Shown here piece by piece: positions 26,550-34,927 of a stretch of DNA of 64,000 nucleotides; position 1 is the first letter of the stretch; the number at the start of each line of letters is the position of its first letter. The stretch spans positions 434,001 to 498,000 of the forward strand of contig NZ_CACSJP010000001.1 in NCBI RefSeq assembly GCF_902706095.1, given 5' to 3'. Source of the stretch: Rhizobium sp. 18065 (GTDB lineage: Bacteria > Pseudomonadota > Alphaproteobacteria > Rhizobiales > Rhizobiaceae). The notes under the pieces are model-generated. The model was not told the origin of the DNA. It searched no databases and saw nothing but the letters and a program-made list of their open reading frames with translations. Both the position numbers and the translations under genes were made by a program.

Positions 26550-28121
26550 ATGACCAGCGGCCTGCACCACATCACCGCCATCACCCGCAAGATCCAGGCG
26601 AATGTCGATTTTTATCTCGGCTTTCTGGGGCTTCGGCTAGTCAAGCGCACCGGCGGTTTCGAGGATGCGGCCCAGCTTCATCTGTTTTATGGCGATGCGA
26701 CCGCCAGTGCCGGTTCGCTGGTGTCTTTCCTCGCCTGGGAGGACGGGGCACCGGGACGGGTCGGCCATGGGGCGCCCAGCGAGATTTCCTTTGCCATTGA
26801 AGCGTCGGCCATCGGCTTCTGGCTGACACGCGCGCTGCAGTTCGGCATCAAGGCATCTGGCCCGTCGCTTGAATTCGGCGAACCGGTGCTGCGTCTGACG
26901 GATCCCGACGGCATCATTGTCAAGCTGGTCGGTGTCAGCGGCCTGATCCTCGGCAAACCTTGGCTTGCTCCCGGAATTTCCCCCGGTATTGCGGCGGAGG
27001 ATGCCATCATCGGCCTGCGCGGTGCGACACTGTTGTCCGAGCAGCCGGCAGAAACCGCAGGTTTTCTGGTTCGCCACGGAGATTTTGCCGAAAGCGGCAG
27101 CGAAGGTGCCGTGACGCGGCTTGTCTCCGGCTCAGGCCAGATCATCGATATCCGCAATGCCACCGGCTTCTGGCCGGCTATACCCGGCACGGGCATGATC
27201 GACCATATCGCGCTGCGTTTGACCGATCAGGCCCATGTCGATCGGCAGGCTGGCCGCTTGCTCGTCGAAGGTCACAGCGACATCAATGTGCATGACCGCA
27301 AGTATTTCTATTCGCTCTATGCGCGCGAACCGGCTGGCAGCCTGATCGAACTGGCCAGCGACGGTCCCGGTTTCGACATTGATGAGCCGATGGACGCCCT
27401 TGGCCAGCGGCTGTTCATTCCCGAACATTTCAAGCTGGACAATGACGACATCACGCCGATGCTGCCGCAATTCGGCCTGCCTGGCGAGCCGCGCATCATC
27501 TATCGCGATCTGCCCTTTGTTCACCGTCTGCACGAGCCGGAGACGGCTGACGGATCGACCCTCATCCTCCTGCATGGCACCGGTGGCAACGAGGCGGACC
27601 TCCTTCCTTTCGCCCGTAAGCTCAATCCGGATGCGCTTCTGATCGGTCTGCGCGGCCGCTCCACGGAGGAAGGCGTCGCCCGCTTCTTCCGGCGTTTCTC
27701 CGAGTTGAGTTTCGACCAGAAGGATATCCGCTCGGAAGCCGAAGCCTTGTCCGCCTTCGTCGACGACGCCGTGCCCGCCTATGATCTCGACAGGCAGGAC
27801 CTGACCTTCATCGGCTATTCGAACGGCGCCAATATGCTGGCCGCCGCCATGCTGCTCCATTCGGGTATTGCCACCACGGCCGTGCTTCTGCGCCCCATGC
27901 GGGTGCTCGAGGAAACGCCGGACGTGCAGCTTTCCGGCAGTCGTGTGCTGATCGTCTCCGGAGATGGTGATCCCTACGGCGACCATGCGCTGGCGCTCGC
28001 AGAGCAGTTGCGCTCGGTCGGCGCCAGTGTAACCCATCGTGTCATCCCGGCAGGCCACACCATCGTGGCCGGCGACATCGACGTCGCCCGGGAGTGGCTG
28101 GCGAATGACGCGCAGGCGTGA
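26550..28121 (+). CDS. VOC ring-cleaving dioxygenase-like / carboxylesterase fusion
   Basis: A 523-residue protein joining two families. Residues about 1-300 hold two vicinal-oxygen-chelate domains like MhqO/MhqA hydroquinone dioxygenases, with metal-ligand candidates in GLHHITAIT (His), MIDHIALRLTD (His) and GSLIELASDGPG (Glu). Residues about 320-523 form an MhqD-like alpha/beta hydrolase: LILLHGTGGNEADLLPF, nucleophile elbow FIGYSNGANM (Ser) and PAGHTIVAGD (His). In Bacillus these activities are separate mhq gene products acting on quinone stress. CGGAGAA supports the ATG at 26550. Substrate is inference: hydroquinone or catechol detoxification. Confidence 0.85.
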   Translation: MTSGLHHITAITRKIQANVDFYLGFLGLRLVKRTGGFEDAAQLHLFYGDATASAGSLVSFLAWEDGAPGRVGHGAPSEISFAIEASAIGFWLTRALQFGIKASGPSLEFGEPVLRLTDPDGIIVKLVGVSGLILGKPWLAPGISPGIAAEDAIIGLRGATLLSEQPAETAGFLVRHGDFAESGSEGAVTRLVSGSGQIIDIRNATGFWPAIPGTGMIDHIALRLTDQAHVDRQAGRLLVEGHSDINVHDRKYFYSLYAREPAGSLIELASDGPGFDIDEPMDALGQRLFIPEHFKLDNDDITPMLPQFGLPGEPRIIYRDLPFVHRLHEPETADGSTLILLHGTGGNEADLLPFARKLNPDALLIGLRGRSTEEGVARFFRRFSELSFDQKDIRSEAEALSAFVDDAVPAYDLDRQDLTFIGYSNGANMLAAAMLLHSGIATTAVLLRPMRVLEETPDVQLSGSRVLIVSGDGDPYGDHALALAEQLRSVGASVTHRVIPAGHTIVAGDIDVAREWLANDAQA

Positions 28122-28174
28122 AACGTATCTGGGACAGTGCAACCCATTGCGGGGCCGGTGGATGCGCCATCCGG

Positions 28175-30148
28175 TCAGGCCGCAAATATCGCGCCCTGTG
28201 CGTCGATCCTGGTGTTTGGTGCCGAGGCATGCGACGGCAGATGCGGCGTCTTGCTCCAGTAGAACGGCCGCAGTCGAAGCTCGATCACCGCCTTCCAGGC
28301 TGCGATCGAAATCGCCATCCAGTAGACAGGGATAAACAGCCAGCAGCGGCCAAGACTGCTTTTTTCACGCGGGCTCATCGGCATCGAGCCGGAGACATAG
28401 AACACGGCATAACTGCCGAGAATATTGACCATGTCGATCGCCAGCATGACCTTGGTAAAGACAGAGCTGTCGCTTGCCGGTGATTGCAGCATCGATAGGA
28501 CAGACAGGCTGATGAAGCTCAGAAGCGCCGGGTGGCTGAGTGCCGAGATCAGCATGCCGCCAATCAGCAGCTGGAAGACGAAGAAGGGCAGCGGTCGCAT
28601 CTCCCGCATCGTTCGGCCCGGATTGCGCATCAGCACCAGCCAGGTCTGGAGCCAGCCCTTGTACCAGCGCGTCCGCTGCCCGAGCCAGACCGGAAACCGC
28701 GTCGGCGCGTCCTCAAGCGTCGGCAGGGACAGCGTTGCCACCTCGTAGCCCATGCGATTGAGCCGCATGCCGAGATCGGCATCCTCGGTAACGTTGAACG
28801 GATCCCATCCGCCGCAGCCGGTGAGGGTCGCAGTGCGGAAATGATTGGAGGTGCCGCCCAGCGGCAGCGGCATGCGATAGAAGCCGAGCGCCGGCAAGAG
28901 ACGTCGAAACAGCGCCGCATATTCCAGCGCAAAGATCGCACTCAGCCAGCTTTCGCCGCCATTGGCGATCACCAGCGGCGACTGCAGGCAGGCGAGCTTG
29001 TCCGAACTCAGGCGGAAGCGGTGATAGGCTTCCCGCAACTGCTGCGGATGCGGCCTGTCCTCGGCATCATAGATGGTGACGAACTCGCCGCGTACACCTG
29101 CCAGCGCATAGGTCAGTGCCTTGGGCTTGGTGCGCGGCTGCATTGCGGGTACTTCCACCACTTCGAAATGCGGTCCCGGACGAACCTTTGCGATTGCGGC
29201 CAGCGTCTCCAGGTCGTCCGCCTCGCAGACGAGCTTGATGTCGAGCCGGCTGCGCGGCCAGTCGATCTCGTCCAGTGCCGCGATCAGCTGCGGCACCACC
29301 GCTGCCTCGCGGTAGATCGCCACCATCACGCTATAGATCGGCAGGGCCATGTCGGCGCTTTCCAGCAATGCCTCATGCTCTGGCCCATGGCGACGGGTAT
29401 GTGCCAGAACAGCCAGCCGCAACATCAATGCACCGAGATAGAAAAGCGACAGGACCAGATGCAGGATGCTCATCAGAAGCTGCGGCGCCAGCGCAAGCAT
29501 CATCAGCAGCCCGCTGATGAACAGCCCGGCGGAAAACCCCTGGTCGCCGGTCACAACCGTGCGCGCCGAAAGCGGCTGTGTATCCTGGAACAGCCCGTGC
29601 ACGGCGACCCGGCCACGTCGCTCTCCGCCTGCCTTCCACACTGCCCGTCGGATCGCGGACGGAGTGGTGATCACGATCGCCTCGCCAAGGCAGGCGCTGC
29701 GTTTCACTCGCGATGCCAGGCCTTCGATATGGGTAATTTTCGGCACAAGCGCGATCACCGGTGTCCGGCCGTTGCAATGCAGCCGCACCAGGGTCGGTTC
29801 CTTCAACTGGCTGTCCAGCGCCGGACCGTCATTGATCATTCCGTCGGGAATCTCCGCGATAAACGGCAGTCCAGCCATGCGTGCCAGTCCGCCGTAATAG
29901 GCCTCTTCGTCGATGGAGCCTGACGCAAGCAGTTCGGTTTCGATGCTGGTTCCCGTCACCGCCGCGCACTGCGCCATGCGGGCGATCAGCGGCTTGGAGA
30001 TGCCGAGTGTCTTCAGCAGCATGGCCTCATGGCGAAACCTGGCAAAATGCCGCGCCCGCGCCGCGCTGACTGCGCCTCGCTCTGAACGGCCCGTGTCTGG
30101 CAATCGGCGCGCGACAAGCCGCGCGAACCCATATTCCCTCGTCCACAT
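28175..30148 (-). CDS. Membrane glycosyltransferase family 2 with GspE-N-like N-terminal domain
   Basis: About 657 residues from the ATG at 30148. Residues about 40-150 resemble the GspE/MshE N-terminal module (KTLGISKPLIARMAQCAAVT followed by ETELLASGSIDEEAYYGGLA). After two transmembrane helices comes a processive GT2 core: IYSVMVAIYREAAVVPQL, DAED, the EDADLGMR motif and QRTRWYKGW (Q-x-x-RW), then C-terminal membrane helices. This is the layout of cellulose/glucan-type synthases that polymerise sugar into or across the membrane. The polymer is unknown. Divergent from a solute-binding protein gene with only about 54 bp between starts. Confidence 0.82.
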   Translation of the reverse strand: MWTREYGFARLVARRLPDTGRSERGAVSAARARHFARFRHEAMLLKTLGISKPLIARMAQCAAVTGTSIETELLASGSIDEEAYYGGLARMAGLPFIAEIPDGMINDGPALDSQLKEPTLVRLHCNGRTPVIALVPKITHIEGLASRVKRSACLGEAIVITTPSAIRRAVWKAGGERRGRVAVHGLFQDTQPLSARTVVTGDQGFSAGLFISGLLMMLALAPQLLMSILHLVLSLFYLGALMLRLAVLAHTRRHGPEHEALLESADMALPIYSVMVAIYREAAVVPQLIAALDEIDWPRSRLDIKLVCEADDLETLAAIAKVRPGPHFEVVEVPAMQPRTKPKALTYALAGVRGEFVTIYDAEDRPHPQQLREAYHRFRLSSDKLACLQSPLVIANGGESWLSAIFALEYAALFRRLLPALGFYRMPLPLGGTSNHFRTATLTGCGGWDPFNVTEDADLGMRLNRMGYEVATLSLPTLEDAPTRFPVWLGQRTRWYKGWLQTWLVLMRNPGRTMREMRPLPFFVFQLLIGGMLISALSHPALLSFISLSVLSMLQSPASDSSVFTKVMLAIDMVNILGSYAVFYVSGSMPMSPREKSSLGRCWLFIPVYWMAISIAAWKAVIELRLRPFYWSKTPHLPSHASAPNTRIDAQGAIFAA

Positions 30149-30202
30149 GAACCTGATACACGTCACCACCCCAGATGACGCCCCCAATGACCCCGGTATG
30201 TG

Positions 30203-31117
30203 ATGATACGGATACGCGCAGAAGTTACATCCCTAGATTTACGTGGGTTGTGTTCATGGCTGTCTCGATTTTTGCTGCTTTTGCTGGTGACACTTGCAGC
30301 GGCTGCCCAGGCGCAAGGCCCGGCCGCACAGGCTCCAAGCGAAGCGACGGGCGATCTGCCGGTGCTCTTCGATGCCCGCGAGCGACTGGCGCGGCCGGAC
30401 GTCAACGACATCCTGCGCCTCCGCTTCCTCACCACGACGGATTTTCCGCCCTTCAATTTCACCGATCAGACAGGCCGTTTGGCCGGCTTCCACATCGATC
30501 TTGCCCGCGCATTATGCGCCGAACTCGGCCTGGAGGCGAAATGCCAGATTCAGGCGCTTCCCTATGCGCAGTTGCAGGAGGCGCTTGAGGCTGGGCAAGG
30601 TGATGCGGTTCTGGCCGGTGTTGCGGTCACGGCAGCCCTGCGCCAGCGTTTCGTCTTCAGCCGGCCCTACATGCTCCTGCCGGCGCGGTTTATCCGTCAT
30701 CGCGATACACAACTGCTACGCCAGGATTCTGCTGCCCTGTTCGGCCGTCCTGTCGGCGTGCTGACTGGTACGGCGCATGAGGCGATGCTGAAATCCTTCT
30801 TTCCCGACATCAAGCCGGTGGCTTTCGAAACCCGCGAGGCGCTGCTTTCAGCGGTGAAGGATCGCAAGGTCGATGCCGCCTTTGCCGATGCCCTGCAGCT
30901 GTCCTTCTGGACACAAAGCCCGGCCGCCGGCAATTGCTGCATGCTGTTTGACGGCCCTTACATGTCGGAAAGGTTTCTCGGCGAGGGCATGACCATCATG
31001 CTCGGCCCGCAGGGCGGCACGCTGGCTGCAGCCCTCGACAGCGCGCTTGCGGCGCTGTCGCGCGATGGCCGGCTGGAAGAGATCTATCTGCGCTATTTCC
31101 CCTCCGGCCTTTATTGA
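30203..31117 (+). CDS. Family 3 extracellular solute-binding protein (amino-acid ABC type)
   Basis: A 304-residue periplasmic binding protein. The N-terminal hydrophobic stretch LSRFLLLLLVTLAAAAQAQ is a signal peptide. The family 3 signature follows as LRFLTTTDFPPFNFTDQTGR, with GFHIDLARALCAELGL and DAVLAGVAVTAALRQRFVFS. No permease or ATPase gene lies nearby, so it is an orphan receptor, possibly serving another transporter or acting in signalling. The start is uncertain (GTG 30200, ATG 30203 or a later TTG). Confidence 0.82.
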   Translation: MIRIRAEVTSLDLRGLCSWLSRFLLLLLVTLAAAAQAQGPAAQAPSEATGDLPVLFDARERLARPDVNDILRLRFLTTTDFPPFNFTDQTGRLAGFHIDLARALCAELGLEAKCQIQALPYAQLQEALEAGQGDAVLAGVAVTAALRQRFVFSRPYMLLPARFIRHRDTQLLRQDSAALFGRPVGVLTGTAHEAMLKSFFPDIKPVAFETREALLSAVKDRKVDAAFADALQLSFWTQSPAAGNCCMLFDGPYMSERFLGEGMTIMLGPQGGTLAAALDSALAALSRDGRLEEIYLRYFPSGLY

Positions 31118-31143
31118 GCGAGGCCGGCTGACATCAGGCGAAA

Positions 31144-31557
31144 TCAGGCCTGGCGGTATCGCGCCGCCGCACTCCGCTCGATTGCCGCACACACCAGCTT
31201 GTCGAGCTTCAATCGGCTGCGCAACAATTCCAGCAGCCGCAATTCCTCGGAACGGATCGCAAGATCTACTGCCGCAATCTCGACGGCAAGCGCATAGGCG
31301 GTCTCGTACAAACGCTCCGGCAAGGCGTCGCGAACGGTCTCCAGTGCGACATCCAGGCCTTCTGCGCCATTGAGGATTTCGGCACAGCGCTGTGAAACCA
31401 CGATCAGCCGATCTTTGTCGAAATCGCCAAAGACCGGCAGGATGTCGATCAACTGGCCGATCCGGCGCAGCTCCTTTTCCGCCATGGCATTGTCGACGGC
31501 CGAAGCCATCACCATGACGAAAATAAGCGCTTCTTCGGTGGAGACGTGGTTTTGCAT
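31144..31557 (-). CDS. TerB-like (tellurite resistance TerB family) protein
   Basis: A 137-residue all-helical protein starting MQNHVSTEEALIFVMVMASA and continuing VDNAMAEKELRRIGQLIDIL, then DALPERLYETAYALAVEIAA. This pattern matches the small cytosolic TerB/DjlA-N family. Such proteins are named for tellurite resistance, but single-gene rhizobial versions have no known role. Start at 31557 because AGGA lies upstream and no family similarity precedes it. The same strand upstream carries the SNase-like and S24 genes, separated by about 110 bp. Confidence 0.75.
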   Translation of the reverse strand: MQNHVSTEEALIFVMVMASAVDNAMAEKELRRIGQLIDILPVFGDFDKDRLIVVSQRCAEILNGAEGLDVALETVRDALPERLYETAYALAVEIAAVDLAIRSEELRLLELLRSRLKLDKLVCAAIERSAAARYRQA

Positions 31558-31667
31558 GAAATCAGGTCCTGATTGTTTCGGCCGAGAGTAGGCACTGCGT
31601 TGGTCGCTTTCAAGGCCGGCACCTGTGTTGCGCCTGGATTGCGGGTCTGCCGGTCTGTGGGCTGACT

Positions 31668-32363
31668 TTAGCGGATAGCGTCGCCGAACAGTCCGATTCC
31701 ATCTGTCCGCGCCTTTTCGGTCAGCATTGCCAGCGCCGAGCCAGCGCGCGCCTCTGCCCAGCCATGCTGGGCAAGCCAGGTCGAGACATCCAGCGTGCCG
31801 ACCCAGCAGCGTGTCTCGATCTCGCCCACCCAATGTTGCTCGCTTGTTTCACAGGCGAGCGACCGGTTGCGCAGCAAAAGTCTTTGCTGCGTGCGCGCCA
31901 TCATGCCGCACGGCCATTCGCCGGCATCCGCCGCCGGACAATTGCGCTCGAGCGCGGTCGCCTCGATATCGACGAGCCGTATGCGCTGATCGTCCCCGAA
32001 AGCCACGATCCCCGCCTGCAGTGAGATCGGCCGCGGCAGAAGAACCACATCCGGCTTGGCCGCCACACGGTTCTCGCTGAACGGTTCGCGGGGCGCCACG
32101 CGTTCGAGGTTTTCGGCATTGGCAACGGCCGGCGAAGCAAACACCTCCGGCGCAATCGGCCTGACGCTGCGCCCCTCGATCTGCGGCTCGACGATGGTCT
32201 CGGCTTCCGGCAGCTCCAGTTCCGAGGGATCCGGCACATCCATGTCTTCGAGATCGTATTCGACCGGCTCATCACGCAGGGAATGGCCGGCGGAAGCAAC
32301 CAGAAAGCTCCACAGCAGAAGTCCGGCCATTCCGATGGCGATAGTGATGCCGTTCCGTCGCAT
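31668..32363 (-). CDS. Exported thermonuclease/ExoI-like protein
   Basis: A 231-residue protein. The N-terminal signal anchor is GITIAIGMAGLLLWSFLVAS, followed by an acidic linker and a C-terminal SNase-like domain (about 105-225): DDQRIRLVDIEATALERNCP, EWPCGMMARTQQRLLL, CWVGTLDVSTWLAQHGWAEA. Four Cys could make two disulfides. It resembles the succinoglycan-cluster protein ExoI and other periplasmic thermonuclease-family proteins; catalytic Arg residues are hard to place, so nuclease activity is uncertain. Starts 13 bp after the S24 gene, making a two-gene operon. Confidence 0.75.
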   Translation of the reverse strand: MRRNGITIAIGMAGLLLWSFLVASAGHSLRDEPVEYDLEDMDVPDPSELELPEAETIVEPQIEGRSVRPIAPEVFASPAVANAENLERVAPREPFSENRVAAKPDVVLLPRPISLQAGIVAFGDDQRIRLVDIEATALERNCPAADAGEWPCGMMARTQQRLLLRNRSLACETSEQHWVGEIETRCWVGTLDVSTWLAQHGWAEARAGSALAMLTEKARTDGIGLFGDAIR

Positions 32364-32375
32364 AGGTGCGTTTTC

Positions 32376-33041
32376 CTACTGGCTGGCCCAGATGATCCGC
32401 GCCACCCATTCGACATCGCCCATGTCGATACTGCGTGGCGGGTGTTCCGGGTTGAGCGATTGCAAGTCGATGCTTTTGGCGCTTTGCCGCGCCATGATCT
32501 TGGCCATGACCTCGCCCTCGCGGGTCTTCACCACCACGCGGTCGCCACGGCGCACCTGTGCGCCCGGTTCGACGATCAGGATGTCGCCGTCCCGGTAGAG
32601 CGGCTTCATGCTGTCGCCCTGCACCTCGAGCGCATAGACGCCGGCGCCGCGCCCGGGCGGCGAGGGGAATTCCACCAGGTCCCAGCCCTGTCCTGCCGGA
32701 AAGCCGCCATCGTCGAAAAATCCGCCCGCGCCGGCCTGCGCCATGCCGAGCAACGGTATGGAGCTGGCCTGGGCCGGAAAGGAGCCTTGCGGAATCTGGT
32801 AACGACCGGCGTCTGGCGAGACATAGCTCATGAACTGGTCGAGGCTCGCGCCGGTCGCGTCCAGCACCTTGGAAATCGATTCCGTCGATGGCCAGCGCAT
32901 CCGGCCGTCGGCAGCCACACGTTTGGATTTGTTGAACGAGGTCGGGTCCAGGCCCGCCTTGCGTGCAAGCCCTGATGGCGTCAGCGAATGCCGCTCGGCA
33001 AGGCGGTCAATCGCGGCCCATATGCTGTCGTGCGAAAGCAT
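32376..33041 (-). CDS. HTH / S24-peptidase family transcriptional repressor
   Basis: A 221-residue CI/LexA-like protein. N-terminal helix-turn-helix: AIDRLAERHSLTPSGLARKA then GLDPTSFNKSKRV. The C-terminal S24 autoprotease domain shows the nucleophile Ser in LEVQGDSMKPLYRDG and the general-base Lys in DRVVVKTREGEVMAKIM. Both are intact, so self-cleavage on RecA-type signals is possible. Start at 33041 (MLSHDSIWAAI). Transcribed with the SNase-like gene. No other phage genes are nearby, so it is likely a chromosomal regulator and not a prophage remnant. Confidence 0.83.
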   Translation of the reverse strand: MLSHDSIWAAIDRLAERHSLTPSGLARKAGLDPTSFNKSKRVAADGRMRWPSTESISKVLDATGASLDQFMSYVSPDAGRYQIPQGSFPAQASSIPLLGMAQAGAGGFFDDGGFPAGQGWDLVEFPSPPGRGAGVYALEVQGDSMKPLYRDGDILIVEPGAQVRRGDRVVVKTREGEVMAKIMARQSAKSIDLQSLNPEHPPRSIDMGDVEWVARIIWASQ

Positions 33042-33170
33042 GATCGCGCCTGCTCCAGGACCGGATAGGCGGCACACAGCCTGCCCCGGCCAATTCGGCT
33101 GGAACAATAAGGCAGAGCGTCATCGTAGTAAAGCAAAAAGGAATAAAATCCTTGCACTGAAAGCCGCCCG

Positions 33171-33818
33171 TCAGGCGACCATGGCCATGTTGATCTTGCC
33201 GAGCTGAATCACGGCCTGGGTCCGGCTGTCGACCTTGAGCTTCAGCAGGATGGCCGAGACATGCGCCTTGATGGTTGCTTCCGATACGCCGAGTTCATAG
33301 GCGATCTGCTTGTTCAGCAGCCCTTCGCCGAGCATGCCGAGCACGCGGCTCTGCTGCGGCGTCAGCGTCCTCAGCCGGCTGATCAGGTCGGCCACGTCCG
33401 GATCGGTCTCCTGTCCGCCCTGATAGCTCTTCGGCGTCCAGATATCGCCTTCCAGCACACACTGGATCGCCGCCCGGATATCGTCGATGCCGGAGGATTT
33501 GGAAATGAAGCCGGATGCGCCCAGTTCCAGCGCCCGGCGAATGGTCACCGGGTCGTCGCTGGCCGAGACGATCACCAGCGGCAGGCTAGCAAATTCGGCG
33601 CGCATCGCCATCAGGCCGGAAAAGCCGCTGACGCCCGGCATGGCGAGATCGAGCAGCATCAGGTCGGCATCGGGATGGGCCGTTGCCGCCGCCCGCGCCG
33701 CTTCGAAATCGCCGGCCTCGATGATCGTCTGGGTACCGTCGATGCCGGTCACGGCCTGGCGCAGTGCGCCGCGAAACAATGGATGGTCGTCAGCAATGAT
33801 GAAAGTGGATGCAGCCAT
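33171..33818 (-). CDS. NarL/LuxR family two-component response regulator
   Basis: A 215-residue regulator. The receiver has the DD pair at 10-11 (FIIADDHPLF), phospho-acceptor Asp56 in LMLLDLAMPG and Lys in GASGFISKSSG. The C-terminal LuxR helix-turn-helix runs LTPQQSRVLGMLGEGLLNKQ, then IAYELGVSEATIKAHVSAIL. GGGAGGGG supports the ATG at 33818. No histidine kinase is adjacent; it is an orphan regulator with an unknown signal. Confidence 0.9.
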   Translation of the reverse strand: MAASTFIIADDHPLFRGALRQAVTGIDGTQTIIEAGDFEAARAAATAHPDADLMLLDLAMPGVSGFSGLMAMRAEFASLPLVIVSASDDPVTIRRALELGASGFISKSSGIDDIRAAIQCVLEGDIWTPKSYQGGQETDPDVADLISRLRTLTPQQSRVLGMLGEGLLNKQIAYELGVSEATIKAHVSAILLKLKVDSRTQAVIQLGKINMAMVA

Positions 33819-34013
33819 GTCAAAGCCCCCTCCCAAGAGCTGTGTCAGCTATGGCGCAATGCGCCTGTCTTCTTTTAGCGCTTGCTGCGCCACTAGACAA
33901 TGACAATAGACAAGTCCGCTCGACAAGCACGATCATCAACGCCAATCGACGGAGCCCATTCGACATGACATCGCCGCCATGGCGCGGCGTGCTTGCCTCA
34001 GTTCTTGCTCGCC

Positions 34014-34442
34014 TCAGGTCTTGCTCGGCGGTGTCTGCTCCTCTTCCTGCCTGAACTCCTGCACCAGTCCGAAGAAGGCCCGCATGAAGCGCTCCATGAT
34101 CCCGATCGAGCGGTCGATTTCGGCATCGCTCGGCAACTCGCCCTTGGCCGCCGCCGCAGGCATGCCGGACGCCAGCTGTTTTTCCAAAAGGTCGACGCGT
34201 TTTTCCAGCCGCGCCAGATCCTCGTCATAGGCTGCCCGTTCATCCGCCGCCATGCGGCAGGTCAGGCTGCCATCGACCTCCTTGCACAGCGTCACAGTCC
34301 CCGTCTGCCGGTCAAGACGGACAAAGCCGGTTTCGGATTTTTCCAGGCTGTAGCGATCGGCCGATGCATCCTGGGCGACTGCCGGCAGGCTCGACAGCGC
34401 CAGCACTGTGGCAACAAGGCTCGTGGACAGCATTCCCACCAT
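34014..34442 (-). CDS. Periplasmic hypothetical protein
   Basis: 142 residues. MVGMLSTSLVATVLALSSLP then AVAQ is a signal peptide. The mature part has one short beta-like segment with two Cys (VTLCKEVDGSLTCRMAADER), then a coiled coil (DEDLARLEKRVDLLEKQLAS) and a C-terminal helix (IGIMERFMRAFFGLVQEFRQ). GAGGAGG 9 bp upstream selects the ATG at 34442. No family recognised beyond a conserved rhizobial envelope protein; it stands alone between the response regulator and DUF952 genes. Confidence 0.72.
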   Translation of the reverse strand: MVGMLSTSLVATVLALSSLPAVAQDASADRYSLEKSETGFVRLDRQTGTVTLCKEVDGSLTCRMAADERAAYDEDLARLEKRVDLLEKQLASGMPAAAAKGELPSDAEIDRSIGIMERFMRAFFGLVQEFRQEEEQTPPSKT

Positions 34443-34555
34443 TTCTTTATTCCTCCTCTTGTCGTGCAATTGGCCACAGGCGTGGACAAGGACGCCGCTT
34501 TGCGGCAAACCGCTGCCAAAGATCGCGTCGGAACACAAGAACGTCAGGAGCGACC

Positions 34556-34927
34556 ATGGATCGGATCATATACAAGATCGTCCCGCAGGAATTATGGCAG
34601 GCGGCGCGTCCCGGCGGCCAGTTCACGGGAGCGGCAATCGATCTCGCCGATGGTTATATCCATTTCTCCACTGCCGCCCAGGCGGTTGAGACCGCAAGGC
34701 TGCATTTCACCGGACAGTCGGGCCTCTTGCTGGTTGCGGTTGAAACGGCAGCGCTGGGAGACGCCCTGAAATGGGAGCCGTCGCGCAATGGTGCACTCTT
34801 CCCCCATCTTTACGCCGCTTTGCCGTTCGATGCTGTCGTCTGGGAAAAGCCGCTACCGCTTGGACCGGACGGCGCCCATCTTTTTCCCGACGCCTTCAAG
34901 AACGCTTCTTCCAGGGATACCCAGTAA
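34556..34927 (+). CDS. DUF952 family protein
   Basis: 123 residues with the DUF952 landmarks IYKIVPQELWQAA, GYIHFSTAAQAVETARLHFT and the tail FPHLYAALPFDAVVWEKPLP. The HFS His and fold suggest an enzyme related to glutathione S-transferase-independent or ADP-ribosyl-like hydrolases, but no function is established. TCAGGAG precedes the ATG. The stop overlaps the pyrD start (TAATG), giving translational coupling, a conserved pairing in Rhizobiales. Confidence 0.85.
   Translation: MDRIIYKIVPQELWQAARPGGQFTGAAIDLADGYIHFSTAAQAVETARLHFTGQSGLLLVAVETAALGDALKWEPSRNGALFPHLYAALPFDAVVWEKPLPLGPDGAHLFPDAFKNASSRDTQ

Noticed and set aside
32376..33041. S24 repressor as evidence of a prophage
   Set aside because: No structural, lysis, portal or integrase genes lie nearby; neighbours are ordinary chromosomal genes.
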